Origin: Methanomassiliicoccales archaeon | Lineage (GTDB): Archaea; Thermoplasmatota; Thermoplasmata; Sysuiplasmatales; Sysuiplasmataceae | NCBI GenBank assembly: GCA_027365715.1 | Contig: DAHXLZ010000054.1 | Location: 1 to 14,783, forward strand | DNA length: 14,783 bases | Direction: 5' to 3' | Part shown: positions 1 to 6,694 of the stretch, one piece after another | Numbering within the stretch: the first letter of the stretch is position 1 | Layout: the number at the start of each line of letters is the position of its first letter | Translations under genes and position numbers: made by a program | The notes under the pieces: generated by a model | The model's input: only the letters and a program-made list of their open reading frames with translations | The model's database searches: none | Told to the model about the DNA's origin: nothing

Positions 1-94
1 CGTAGCCGCAGGAAGCGCAGAATCCTTTGATGTTGTATGCGTGTTTTCCGCATCTCCTGCATATGATGTGCGACTTGCCCTTGCTGTGTTTTCC
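1..94. repeat. Direct repeat, copy 1 of a 94-base segment of rpl37e
   Basis: Bases 1-94 are identical to bases 526-619 in the same orientation. The match may extend beyond the left window edge. Immediately to the right (base 95 on) the two copies diverge completely: purF here, the rpl37e start region in the other copy. There are no terminal inverted repeats, no transposase and no tRNA next to it. An exact repeat of this length that ends at the window boundary is suspicious for an assembly join. Confidence 0.95.
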
Positions 95-465
95 AGTTTC
101 TCCCTCAGCTCGAACGAGTTTACCAGATCGCCATTGTGACCCAGCGCAACATCACCTACCGCCGAGCTCAGGACGAGCGGCTGCACATTTTCTATCATGT
201 CATCGCCGGTCGTCGGATAGCGGACATGCCCTATGCCTGCATTGCCTGAAAGAGAAGAGATGTTTTCGCTATTGAAGACTTCATGTGCGAGGCCCAGTGC
301 GCGCACCGCTTTTATCGTCTCTGTCGAGGAACTGACCGCTATGCCGGCACTGTTCTGACCCCTGTGCTGCATAATGCGCAGACTGGCGTACAGAAACGGT
401 GCTACATCGCCTCGTGAGATCATACCGACAACGCCGCACTTATGTTCGGCTTTGTCGGGATTCAT
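1..465 (-). CDS. purF: Amidophosphoribosyltransferase (PurF), N-terminal part, broken or chimeric at the left edge
   Basis: PurF makes phosphoribosylamine from PRPP and glutamine, the first committed step of purine synthesis. Visible from the ATG at 465 is the class II glutaminase (Ntn) domain: Cys10 in KCGVVG is the expected nucleophile after removal of a short propeptide. [20 protein letters not shown] and [17 protein letters not shown] follow, all diagnostic. Homology ends at base 94-95. From 94 leftwards the DNA is an exact copy of bases 526-619 inside rpl37e. The purF frame stays open through this copy to the window edge, but the roughly 31 residues encoded (beginning [13 protein letters not shown]) look like no PurF and read the L37e sequence in a shifted frame. 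The start lies 13 bases after the rpl37e stop, and lsm-rpl37e-purF order is known in archaea. The identity is secure; whether the gene is truly broken or misassembled cannot be decided here. Confidence 0.9.
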   Translation of the reverse strand, partial: MNPDKAEHKCGVVGMISRGDVAPFLYASLRIMQHRGQNSAGIAVSSSTETIKAVRALGLAHEVFNSENISSLSGNAGIGHVRYPTTGDDMIENVQPLVLSSAVGDVALGHNGDLVNSFELREKLENTARASRTSYAGDAENTHTTSKDSALPAAT

Positions 466-478
466 CCTATCATCATCC

Positions 479-643
479 TTAATGGGGTTTCGCCCATGTA
501 TAGGATCTTGCCTTTGCCTTCTTTCCGTAGCCGCAGGAAGCGCAGAATCCTTTGATGTTGTATGCGTGTTTTCCGCATCTCCTGCATATGATGTGCGACT
601 TGCCCTTGCTGTGTTTTCCCTGTGATGGTGTTCCCTTGCTCAT
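479..643 (-). CDS. rpl37e: Large ribosomal subunit protein eL37 (L37e)
   Basis: A 54-residue, very basic zinc-ribbon protein of the large ribosomal subunit, found in archaea and eukaryotes. It begins [17 protein letters not shown], the family N-terminus. The zinc ligands are Cys20 and Cys23 (CRRCG) and Cys34 and Cys37 (CASCGYG), and the C-terminus is RSYTWAKPH. Length is normal. The ATG at 643 lies 14 bases downstream of the lsm stop, and the TAA at 479-481 lies 13 bases before the purF start, so the three genes are almost certainly co-transcribed from the promoter upstream of lsm. The gene is easily missed because a longer spurious reading frame (462-680) covers it on the same strand. The conserved start and cysteine pattern settle the frame. 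Confidence 0.96.
   Translation of the reverse strand: MSKGTPSQGKHSKGKSHIICRRCGKHAYNIKGFCASCGYGKKAKARSYTWAKPH
526..619. repeat. Direct repeat, copy 2, inside the intact rpl37e gene
   Basis: This is the in-context copy of the 94-base segment. It covers roughly codons 9 to 39 of rpl37e, including the whole zinc ribbon. Because it lies in a complete and conserved gene, this copy is the likely original, and the one at 1-94 is the displaced one. Confidence 0.95.
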
Positions 644-657
644 GATGGACACCGATT

Positions 658-882
658 TCAGGGTGAAATATAAATAACATTGTCTCCGCGGACTATCGCA
701 ACCTCAAGCTTGCGGACGACTTCGTTATTCACAAGTTCTTCTGCATTTTTAAGCACCAGGTTCATATGGGGGTCATAGCCATCCAGTACCCCTCTGTATC
801 CCCTGCTCCCTTTGAGTTCAACCATTACCTGAGATTCCATGGCCTGTGCGAGGACTGCCAGGGGCTTCAAGGCATTTACCAT
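658..882 (-). CDS. Sm-like archaeal protein (LSm / SmAP)
   Basis: A 74-residue Lsm protein, expected to form heptameric rings that bind U-rich RNA and act in RNA metabolism. The Sm1 motif is visible as [26 protein letters not shown], with the RNA-binding region DxHMN. Sm2 is [12 protein letters not shown] at the C-terminus. The frame opens at 942, but family members begin just before a KPL or RPL motif. That places the start at the ATG at 882 ([11 protein letters not shown]), discarding 20 residues with no family match. A TATA-like box 26 bases upstream of this ATG supports a leaderless transcript starting there. This is the first gene of the lsm-rpl37e-purF cluster, an arrangement known in several archaeal lineages. 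Confidence 0.95.
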   Translation of the reverse strand: MVNALKPLAVLAQAMESQVMVELKGSRGYRGVLDGYDPHMNLVLKNAEELVNNEVVRKLEVAIVRGDNVIYISP

Positions 883-903
883 GCCTGTTACATTTTGAGA
901 TTG

Positions 904-914
904 CTTATTAAGCT
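904..914 (-). promoter_or_regulatory. TATA-like promoter for lsm-rpl37e-purF
   Basis: On the minus strand the sequence reads AAAAGCTTAATAAGCA, a purine-rich BRE-like start followed by a TATA-like core. Its centre lies about 26 bases upstream of the lsm ATG at 882. This is the archaeal TATA-to-transcription-start distance, so the mRNA would begin at or next to the start codon. No Shine-Dalgarno sequence is apparent before the ATG. Confidence 0.6.
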
Positions 915-987
915 TTTGTAATGCAATCGCAGAATGAATCATTCACAGTGCGTTCATCTGCAGCGCGGAGTGAACTCAACAGGCAGG

Positions 988-1015
988 CGGACAGGCAGTC
1001 CCGCTGCGCTGTCCG
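988..1015. other. Hairpin-forming inverted repeat between lsm and the DinB-like gene
   Basis: CGGACAG (988-994) and CTGTCCG (1009-1015) form a 7-pair outer stem. Inside it GCAG (995-998) pairs with CTGC (1004-1007), leaving a 5-base loop and one bulged G. It sits about 75 bases upstream of the lsm promoter and 80 bases upstream of the DinB-like gene, in the divergent spacer. It could be a regulator site or a structured element; no family was recognised. Confidence 0.45.
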
Positions 1016-1093
1016 GCCGGTAATATTTTACGATCCCTGCCTGAATGACGGAAACCGGCAATTTATTGTCATACATCTGCTTATTGAAATGAC

Positions 1094-1609
1094 ATGGATG
1101 AGAAAGAAGTCATAGTGAATCTGTTCAGGTACAACAGTCATGTCAGAAAGAAATATCTGGACGCGATGGAACAGATTGATTGGGCGGAAATGGAAAAGAA
1201 CAGGGAGTCTTCCTTTCATTCAGTCAGAGGTGTCTTCCTTCATGTGCTGGACGCATACACCTGGTGGCTGTTATACGCAGTGGAAGATCGCTCTTCCGAA
1301 TACAGAAAGCTGAATGCCGATGATTTCACTTCAGTTGAAAGTTTGAGGAAGGCGGAGAAGGACACCGATGCGATTATCATGAAGTTTGTGGAGGGAATCG
1401 CGGGAAACCGGCTGGATGACAAATTCACCTTTCACGGGCGGCAGAAAGCATACACATTAATCATCAGGGACATGCTTCTCCATCTGGTTGAGGAAGAGCT
1501 GCAGCACAGGGGGGAGATAAACTGCATGTTCTGGCAGATGAATGTGGAACCGCCGGTGACAGGTTATGATGACTGGATTGAAGAGCGGTTCTCAGGACCG
1601 GATAAATAA
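1094..1609 (+). CDS. DinB-like (YfiT/DinB superfamily) four-helix metal-binding protein
   Basis: A 171-residue helical protein. Three histidines sit at the positions used by DinB-family proteins to bind a divalent metal: His50 (VFLHVLDAYTWW, the family's first-helix motif), then His130 and His138 (LLHLVEEELQHRGE, near the C-terminus). The family includes thiol-dependent S-transferases and many uncharacterised stress proteins, so the reaction cannot be named. Length is typical. The ATG at 1094 is preceded by a weak TATA-like ATTTATTG at 1061-1068, about 29 bases upstream. The gene is divergent from lsm and convergent with the YkgJ-type gene, with only 2 bases between the two stop codons. Family assignment is good; function is unknown. 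Confidence 0.85.
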   Translation: MDEKEVIVNLFRYNSHVRKKYLDAMEQIDWAEMEKNRESSFHSVRGVFLHVLDAYTWWLLYAVEDRSSEYRKLNADDFTSVESLRKAEKDTDAIIMKFVEGIAGNRLDDKFTFHGRQKAYTLIIRDMLLHLVEEELQHRGEINCMFWQMNVEPPVTGYDDWIEERFSGPDK

Positions 1610-1611
1610 GA

Positions 1612-2772
1612 TCAGATGACAGAACCTATGGTCGGAGCATCGTGTATGTCCATGTCAATGAACACCACACCGTCTGCTATCTCATCCCTTCCCAGTCTTC
1701 CTGCGCCGGACGGATGTGCCAGTGCAGACCGTACCATCAGATCCAGCTGAGTGACTGCGAGATTCTCCATATACGTCGTTTCAATATCTGTTTCATAATC
1801 ACCGTCGTCGGTGAGATAATAGACGAAACCCAGAAAGACGTCCCTCCTGTTGGTGAGTGCGGCGAATTCGCTCATGGAGGCGGAGCCCTCCTGACTCACG
1901 ATTATGTCACGGGCATTGAGCTGGAACTCACCCTCTTCTGTGACGCCACCTCTTTCACCCAGTCGCAATTTTGTTACGCTTTTGGGCCCGTGCGTGCCCT
2001 GTCTGAACAGACGCCAGTCCAGGTTGCCATCCACAAATATGGGCATTTCCTGAATCCTGTCAATGCTCAGAAGCTCGTCGAGAAGCTCTTCCATCACGGA
2101 CAATGCCGACGTTTCTGACCTTTCTGTTCCCACTGTTCTCAAAGATGCTGTAAATTCCACATCGCGGTCCCGGCTGTCTTCTGCTGCAGCCAGAATCCTG
2201 CCCAGGCCGATGACCGATGAGAAATAGCCTTCCCGTATCATATCGCCCGCTTTCGAGCGCAGAATGGCATGGTCGGTCCATATGCCGCGCTCCATCGAAT
2301 TGTCTCTGAAGGAGCGGTACACTTCATCAGCCTCCCTCAGCTCTTTCCCCAGTTGTCCCTCGTGGTACGTGTGCAGTTCCCGGAGACCGTAAGATTCCAG
2401 GTCTTCGTAGCCTTCAGGAACAGTCCCGCGCCAGTCGCGCCATACACCGCGGCACGACATATCTGCGGTGAGCTGTATCCTCCACATCAGATGGTTGTGA
2501 ACAGGAAATGCCCTGCAGAAGTGTGGCCTGTTGCCATAAATTGTGCATTTTCTGTCCTTGAGAAGTGTGCATGGCCCGCCTGACGAAAACATCGAAAGAG
2601 CTCTCTTTGAATTGTCTATTGAGCTCCTGGTAACCGAATTCCGGAGCTGTTCCACCGATAGAAAGAACTTAGTCTCATCGGGCAGAAGTTCAGGCTGACA
2701 GAGGCAGCACAGGCCGCATCCGTCGATGCAGCGAAAAGCATGCCCTTTCAGCTCTGCCGAATCAATTTCCAT
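1612..2772 (-). CDS. YkgJ-type cysteine-cluster protein with a long unrecognised C-terminal region
   Basis: A 386-residue protein. The first ~110 residues match the YkgJ (zinc/iron-chelating, CxxxCxxCC) family: Cys15, Cys19, Cys22, Cys23 and Cys25 (CIDGCGLCCLC), Cys68, Cys76, the motif YGNRPHFCRAFP with Cys86, and a further Cys107. These cysteines probably bind metal or an Fe-S cluster. The remaining ~270 residues contain no cysteines and no motif I recognise; they are acidic and mixed helix/strand with a hydrophobic stretch GFVYYLT near residue 316. Ordinary YkgJ proteins are only about 100-250 residues, so this is an extended architecture. The start lies 3 bases after the pyrC stop, so the two genes are co-transcribed. 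Whether it works with dihydroorotase is unknown. Confidence 0.8.
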   Translation of the reverse strand: MEIDSAELKGHAFRCIDGCGLCCLCQPELLPDETKFFLSVEQLRNSVTRSSIDNSKRALSMFSSGGPCTLLKDRKCTIYGNRPHFCRAFPVHNHLMWRIQLTADMSCRGVWRDWRGTVPEGYEDLESYGLRELHTYHEGQLGKELREADEVYRSFRDNSMERGIWTDHAILRSKAGDMIREGYFSSVIGLGRILAAAEDSRDRDVEFTASLRTVGTERSETSALSVMEELLDELLSIDRIQEMPIFVDGNLDWRLFRQGTHGPKSVTKLRLGERGGVTEEGEFQLNARDIIVSQEGSASMSEFAALTNRRDVFLGFVYYLTDDGDYETDIETTYMENLAVTQLDLMVRSALAHPSGAGRLGRDEIADGVVFIDMDIHDAPTIGSVI

Positions 2773-2775
2773 GAG

Positions 2776-4053
2776 TCAGACCGCCGCTTTCTTACCGGAG
2801 GGTTTCATCTTAATCGAACCGTCACCGACCAGTTCTCTCCCCCTCAGATAAACACTTTGCGGAAAAATCGCACTGTATCCCTCAAAAGGCGTCCAGTTGC
2901 ATTTCGAGTGCAGCGACTCTGATCGTATCGTTGTTATTTTCTTCATGTTGATGACCAGAAGGTCTGCATCATACCCTTCGGCTATCCTCCCCTTCGTTAA
3001 ACCGAATATTCTGGCCGGCTTTTCACACATCATTTTGACCAGCATCTCAAGACGGAGTTCACCGGATGCGACCATGTTGAGCATTAGCGGGAGCATTGTC
3101 TCGACACCCGGTATTCCGGACGGGGCGTAATCGAAATCGTTCCCCTTTTCTTCAACCGTGTGCGGTCCGTGGTCGGAGCCTATGGTGTCGATGTGCCCGG
3201 AGAGCATCGCCCTCTGAAGTGCCAGTCTTTCATCTCTCCTCCTCAGTGGCGGATTGACCTTTCCGTTTGCGCCAAGATGCATATCGCAGTCCAGCAGAAG
3301 ATGATGCGGTGTGACTTCGAACGTCAGATTCTGCGGGTGCCGCATTTCGACACTTTCCTTTAGCGTGGCATGAAGGACATGAATCTTCGGCGCCTTTGGG
3401 CTGTTCGCCAGTCCTATCAGTGTTCGGATGGCTTCAATCTCACACACCGGCGGTCGGGCTCGGTAGTGGTCCCGCAAATTGCTTTCCGCAATCCTGTTAC
3501 GAAGTGAATCATCCTCCGCGTGAACCATCACGGGCCTGCCAGTCGCTGCCGCCGCATAGATCAGGCTCCGCTGCAGTTCAGGGTCATCACAAATCAGGTC
3601 ACCCGTAGAGCTACTCATGAACATCTTGAAGCCTGCGGCCTTCTTAGCGAGTTCCTTGACCCTGACGCCCTTGACGAGAGCTGCATATACGGCAAAGTCA
3701 ACATATGCTTTCTCTTTAAACATTTCAATCTTCTTTTCGACTCTTTCAGGTGTTATTGTCGGCGGTATTGTATTCGGCATGTCTGCTACGAAGGTTACTC
3801 CGCCAAATGCCGCTGACATGGTGCCTGTGGAGATGTCCTCCTTGTGTGTGAGCCCTGGTTCCCTGAAGTGTACATGGAGATCAACGGCACCGGGAATTAT
3901 GATGGCATTGTCGAAAGTCTTCCGTTCGGAGGCTTCGATATTCTTCCTGATGCCGACAATCTTTCCGTTTCTTATGCCCACTGAGCTCTTCACGAGCATT
4001 CCGTCTATGAAAAATGTACCGTCAATTGCAAGTTCCGCGACAGTCGTCAGCAC
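2776..4053 (-). CDS. pyrC: Dihydroorotase
   Basis: Catalyses reversible cyclisation of carbamoyl-aspartate to dihydroorotate in pyrimidine synthesis; cytoplasmic amidohydrolase. With the GTG start at 4053 it has 425 residues. Motifs: DLHVHFREPG (58-67, two metal-binding His), KEDISTGT (71-78), VADMPNT, GFKMFMSSSTG with Lys143 where related enzymes carry a carbamylated lysine, HAED (178), VTPHHLLL (His ligands), NPPLRRR and GSDHGPHT (292-299), then PSGIPGVET and EGYDADLLV near the end. The frame runs up to an ATG at 4122, but that extension (MTACSTAFIIYICELLSHQ) overlaps a strong TATA box at 4087-4094 and has no family match. The GTG, directly preceded by GGGAGG, is preferred. It is followed after 3 bases by the YkgJ-type gene. 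Confidence 0.93.
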   Translation of the reverse strand: MLTTVAELAIDGTFFIDGMLVKSSVGIRNGKIVGIRKNIEASERKTFDNAIIIPGAVDLHVHFREPGLTHKEDISTGTMSAAFGGVTFVADMPNTIPPTITPERVEKKIEMFKEKAYVDFAVYAALVKGVRVKELAKKAAGFKMFMSSSTGDLICDDPELQRSLIYAAAATGRPVMVHAEDDSLRNRIAESNLRDHYRARPPVCEIEAIRTLIGLANSPKAPKIHVLHATLKESVEMRHPQNLTFEVTPHHLLLDCDMHLGANGKVNPPLRRRDERLALQRAMLSGHIDTIGSDHGPHTVEEKGNDFDYAPSGIPGVETMLPLMLNMVASGELRLEMLVKMMCEKPARIFGLTKGRIAEGYDADLLVINMKKITTIRSESLHSKCNWTPFEGYSAIFPQSVYLRGRELVGDGSIKMKPSGKKAAV

Positions 4054-4086
4054 CCCTCCCGGTGTTTGGTGGGACAATAATTCACA

Positions 4087-4094
4087 AATATAAA
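4087..4094 (-). promoter_or_regulatory. TATA box for pyrC and the YkgJ-type gene
   Basis: The minus strand reads ATTATTTATATTTG, with the core TTTATATT at 4094-4087. Transcription would begin near 4066, giving a leader of about a dozen bases that includes GGGAGG before the GTG at 4053. This location is the main reason for rejecting the longer pyrC reading frame that starts at 4122. Confidence 0.6.
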
Positions 4095-4140
4095 TAATGA
4101 AAGCAGTGGAACAAGCGGTCAAACAGCAGCGTTGCGATGC

Positions 4141-4743
4141 TCAAAGAAGCTTCCTTTCAACCTTTCCATAGGGTTCCAGTTCATGAAACACTTCTGCTTC
4201 AAATCTCAGTACTTTTGTCCCTTTATCGTGCCACGAATTCTCAGGAAGCTCTGCTTTCCAGCATGTCTGGGAAAGGAACTCCTCACTTGACCATCCTTCA
4301 TCCACGGCAACCTGAGGAAGCAGCAACCCCCTGAATCTTCCATGCTCCACAATGAGGCCGTCTCTTCCCACCTTTATCCTGTCCGGAAGCTCCCACGGGG
4401 TACCGACTGCAAGCGGTTGAGGTGCTGTGAGCACGCTGACTTCAACAGTCAATTTTGGCAGTTCAGGCGCTCTCACAGGCTCGAAACGCGGATCTCCTAT
4501 TGCCGCCTCAACCGCGGCGTTGAGTAAAGCAAGTTTCAGCTGAAAGACCGGATCGGAGAATCCAATACATCCGCGCAGCCTTCCTTCGGGGTAGGTGAGC
4601 AGAGTCACGAATGCGCCGGCGTTCACTTCGAACGTTTCCGTCAGCTTCAGGCGTGGCGACCTGTAACTTCCGGTCGTAACGGTGCTGTCCGCTACTTCCC
4701 TGGCGTACCTTACTGCAATAATTCCCTCTTCGTCGCTTAGCAT
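4141..4743 (-). CDS. AMMECR1 domain protein
   Basis: A 200-residue protein of the AMMECR1 family, conserved in archaea and eukaryotes and of unknown biochemical role. It contains the family hallmark LRGCIGF (about residues 56-62), followed by the typical AAIGDPRFEPV and ELPKLTVEVSVL. Other recognisable pieces are VGRDGLIVEHGRFRGLLLPQVAVDEGW and FLSQTCWKAELP. The frame can be read from a GTG at 4770, but family members start with a Leu/Ser/Glu-rich segment like MLSDEEG, matching the ATG at 4743. A TATA-like TTAAATTAAT at 4771-4780, overlapping the stop of the upstream gene, would also place a transcript start just before that ATG. It lies 33 bases downstream of the BtuF-like gene and is probably partly co-transcribed with it. 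Confidence 0.9.
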   Translation of the reverse strand: MLSDEEGIIAVRYAREVADSTVTTGSYRSPRLKLTETFEVNAGAFVTLLTYPEGRLRGCIGFSDPVFQLKLALLNAAVEAAIGDPRFEPVRAPELPKLTVEVSVLTAPQPLAVGTPWELPDRIKVGRDGLIVEHGRFRGLLLPQVAVDEGWSSEEFLSQTCWKAELPENSWHDKGTKVLRFEAEVFHELEPYGKVERKLL

Positions 4744-4776
4744 CCTGTTCTGTGAAGTATATCGCTGCACATTAAT

Positions 4777-5754
4777 TTAATGCCTTATGCCGCATCCGAC
4801 CAGCGGTGTGTCCATATTTCCCGCAACATCAATGCTGCAAAATGCGTTGGCCGGTCCATGCCATTCAAACTGTCCGGGATGAAGGAGATGCGCAAGCAAC
4901 TCCACTCCCGTCACAATCCTGGGACCCGGACGCGTGAAGTAGGAGCCGGCATCGACCGCAAAGACACGACCTTCCTTTACGGCCGTAATGCTGTTCCATG
5001 ACCGGCGTGATGCAAGTTTGCCCGCCTCGACAACCATCTCGGGGAGATGCATGCCGCAGGAGGAGATGATTATGACCTCGGGATCCCATTCAATCACTCT
5101 TTCCCATTCAATGCAGACTGACGGAAGTCCTTTCCTTCCAAGTCTGTCGCTTCCGCCAGCGATCTCTATCATCTCTGGTATCCAGTGGCCTCCGCAGTAA
5201 ACCGGGTCGGTCCACTCCATGAAAAAAACCCGCTTCGCAGCTTCCATTTGCCCTGTCTTCTCTCTGACGGCTGAAATCCTTGACTGCAGTGATGCTACAA
5301 GTGCAGCAGCCTGGGTCTCTCTGCCCGTGGCAGCGCCAAGATCGACAAGATTCTCCAGAATCTGACCTATTGTGTGTGGACTCAAATCAAGCATCCTCGG
5401 TGTGTTTGAAAGCGATGATATCGCCCGCCCGATGAGTTTGCCGGAAGCAGCGCAGACGTCACAGAGTCCCTGGCCTATTATCAGGTCCGGTTCAACGGCT
5501 GCAAGAATGTCTGTATCAATAACATAAAGATCAAGTCCACGCTTCACCCTGTCGCTGACCACTGCATCGATTTCAGATGCCGTCATTGCTGTCATATCAA
5601 CGGCGCTATGTATGACAACCGGCTTCTTTCTCGCATCCTCCGGAAAATCACATTCGTGTGTTACGCCTGCCAGGCGGTCACCCGCTCCAATCGCATAGAG
5701 CATTTCTGTCGCACCCGGAAGAAATGAAACTATCCTCTCAGCTTTCAATTCCAC
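4777..5754 (-). CDS. BtuF-like cobalamin-binding-type protein (PF01497 fold) without signal peptide
   Basis: A 325-residue protein with the periplasmic-binding fold used for cobalamin and iron-siderophores. The N-terminus RIVSFLPGATEMLYAIGAGDRL (7-28), then GVTHECDFP, is characteristic of the cobalamin-binding BtuF-like subgroup. GQGLCDVCAASG (about 94-105) carries the paired cysteines of that subgroup. PEVIIISSCG, WNSITAVKEGRVFAVDAGSYFTRPGPRIVTGVELLA forms the usual C-terminal lobe. Unlike transport binding proteins it begins directly with the fold: no signal peptide, lipobox or anchor is visible, and no BtuC/BtuD genes are nearby. This suggests a cytoplasmic, non-transport role. The start is a GTG at 5754 with a TATA-like TTTAGATAG about 27 bases upstream. 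Ligand assignment is inference from similarity. Confidence 0.85.
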   Translation of the reverse strand: MELKAERIVSFLPGATEMLYAIGAGDRLAGVTHECDFPEDARKKPVVIHSAVDMTAMTASEIDAVVSDRVKRGLDLYVIDTDILAAVEPDLIIGQGLCDVCAASGKLIGRAISSLSNTPRMLDLSPHTIGQILENLVDLGAATGRETQAAALVASLQSRISAVREKTGQMEAAKRVFFMEWTDPVYCGGHWIPEMIEIAGGSDRLGRKGLPSVCIEWERVIEWDPEVIIISSCGMHLPEMVVEAGKLASRRSWNSITAVKEGRVFAVDAGSYFTRPGPRIVTGVELLAHLLHPGQFEWHGPANAFCSIDVAGNMDTPLVGCGIRH

Positions 5755-5775
5755 GCAACGAAAAACACCGCATGA

Positions 5776-5785
5776 CTATCTAAAC
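5776..5785 (-). promoter_or_regulatory. TATA-like promoter for the BtuF-like gene
   Basis: The minus strand reads GTTTAGATAG, centred about 27 bases upstream of the GTG at 5754, which implies a leaderless transcript. It lies back to back with the V4R gene promoter in a 133-base divergent spacer (5755-5887). Confidence 0.5.
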
Positions 5786-5853
5786 TGTTCGGCCGCACAC
5801 CGGTTTCATCCACCATTCCAAAGTTTACCGGCAATGAACTTCAGCAGAAAAGA

Positions 5854-5861
5854 TTTATAAA
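5854..5861 (+). promoter_or_regulatory. TATA box for the V4R-Roadblock pair
   Basis: AGAAAAGATTTATAAACT: a purine-rich BRE-like segment followed by TTTATAAA. It is centred 30 bases upstream of the ATG at 5888, predicting a leader of only a few bases. It is the clearest promoter in the window. Confidence 0.65.
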
Positions 5862-5887
5862 CTCAGTTTAAATGAATTGAACCAGTC

Positions 5888-6298
5888 ATGAAATTCGTAA
5901 AGATATCGCAGGTCGAGATTGGAAACATCAGGACACTGTACGAAGGCGTGATGGCCAGCGCTTCACATGGACTGTTCTTCAGAGAAGGCATTCTGACCGG
6001 CAGTGAAATAGTGAAAATCGCTAAAGGGGAGGAAGGAGATCTCCTCAAGACTGCCACGAAACTTCTGGTCGCTCGAGGCTGGGCCGAGAACGTTGTATTC
6101 GACGAGAACAAAATCGTGGTGAAGGGTTCAATCGAAGTGGGAGACTCCAGCCAGCCTACGTGTCACAGACTCCGGGGTGTTTTCAAGAGGCTCTATGAAG
6201 CGTCACAGCATCATCGCATCTTCTGCGAAGAGGCAGAGTGCGAGAGCCTGGGTTCACAAAACTGTGTCTTTACTGTGAAGAAGCTGGAGGATGAATAG
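5888..6298 (+). CDS. V4R-domain protein
   Basis: A 136-residue protein with a V4R (4-vinyl reductase-type) domain, a small-molecule-binding fold found in bacteriochlorophyll enzymes, phenol-degradation activators and many uncharacterised archaeal proteins. The C-terminal half shows the signature: Cys92 with RG (CHRLRGVFKRLYE), then FCEEAECESLGSQNCVF with Cys113, Cys118 and Cys126 as likely metal or ligand contacts. The N-terminal half (GLFFREGILTGSEI, LLVARGWAENV) also fits. There is no DNA-binding or enzymatic partner domain. The last 8 bases overlap the start of a Roadblock/LC7 gene, so the two are translationally coupled and probably form a sensor-scaffold pair. The ligand is unknown. Confidence 0.88.
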   Translation: MKFVKISQVEIGNIRTLYEGVMASASHGLFFREGILTGSEIVKIAKGEEGDLLKTATKLLVARGWAENVVFDENKIVVKGSIEVGDSSQPTCHRLRGVFKRLYEASQHHRIFCEEAECESLGSQNCVFTVKKLEDE

Positions 6299-6650
6299 AA
6301 TGCCTGATGAACTTCGTGGTATGCTTAATGAATTGAGAAATGAAGGAGCCAGATCGTCTGCGGTAATAAGCAGAGACGGGCTTGTAATTGCTGCCGATCT
6401 TGACGCCGGAGCCTATGTCGAGACATTCGCAATAATGTGTGCAACGCTGATGGGCGCCGCAGTGACAGCGAATATGGAGCTCAAGCGCAGCGTGCCGGAG
6501 AAAGTCACGGTCGAGAGCAGCGACGGCAAGATGCTCATTCTCAATGCAGGCAGAAAGGCGGTAGTAGTTACAGTGATTGGCACTGGTGCAGACGAATCTG
6601 TAATTTCCAGGCTGATGGAGAAGATTGCAGAACATCTTAAACAGAGCTGA
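6291..6650 (+). CDS. Roadblock/LC7 domain protein
   Basis: A 119-residue single-domain Roadblock/LC7 protein. The fold is seen in N-terminal helix LRGMLNELR, the conserved strand-turn SSAVISRDGLVIAADL (22-37), a long helix FAIMCATLMGAAVTANMELKR, the strand pair KVTVESSDGKMLILNAG and AVVVTVIG, and a C-terminal helix. Such proteins dimerise and often regulate small Ras-like GTPases (MglB with MglA) or serve as scaffolds. No GTPase gene is visible in this window. The ATG at 6291 overlaps the V4R gene by 8 bases; a second in-frame ATG at 6300 (MPDELRG) is possible and would fall just after the V4R stop. It is co-transcribed with the V4R gene. Confidence 0.88.
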   Translation: MNRMPDELRGMLNELRNEGARSSAVISRDGLVIAADLDAGAYVETFAIMCATLMGAAVTANMELKRSVPEKVTVESSDGKMLILNAGRKAVVVTVIGTGADESVISRLMEKIAEHLKQS

Positions 6651-6673
6651 ACTTCATTCATCGCACTTTTCCC

Positions 6674-6694
6674 GAACAGTGTGCCTGGCTGTTC
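6674..6694. terminator. Possible hairpin between convergent genes
   Basis: GAACAG (6674-6679) and CTGTTC (6689-6694) could pair with a 9-base loop in the 42-base gap between the Roadblock gene and the convergent Ntn-hydrolase gene. A short T run (6667-6670) precedes it. Archaeal termination relies mainly on T-rich tracts, so this is a weak call. Confidence 0.25.

Noticed and set aside
1..94. Repeat at the left end as an insertion sequence, attachment site or CRISPR element
   Set aside because: There are no inverted ends, transposase, integrase or tRNA, and no array of spaced copies. It is simply a second copy of ribosomal-protein coding sequence.
462..680. 72-residue minus-strand reading frame over rpl37e
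   Set aside because: It is an out-of-frame shadow. The 54-residue eL37 frame (479-643) has the conserved start and zinc ribbon.
1642..2118. 158-residue plus-strand frame
   Set aside because: It lies opposite the YkgJ-type gene, has no recognisable motif and reads as a complement shadow.
3617..4093. 158-residue plus-strand frame opposite pyrC
   Set aside because: pyrC is unmistakable on the minus strand in the same place.
4054..4122. N-terminal extension of dihydroorotase from the ATG at 4122
   Set aside because: It contains the TATA box of the gene itself and has no family match; the GTG at 4053 is preferred.
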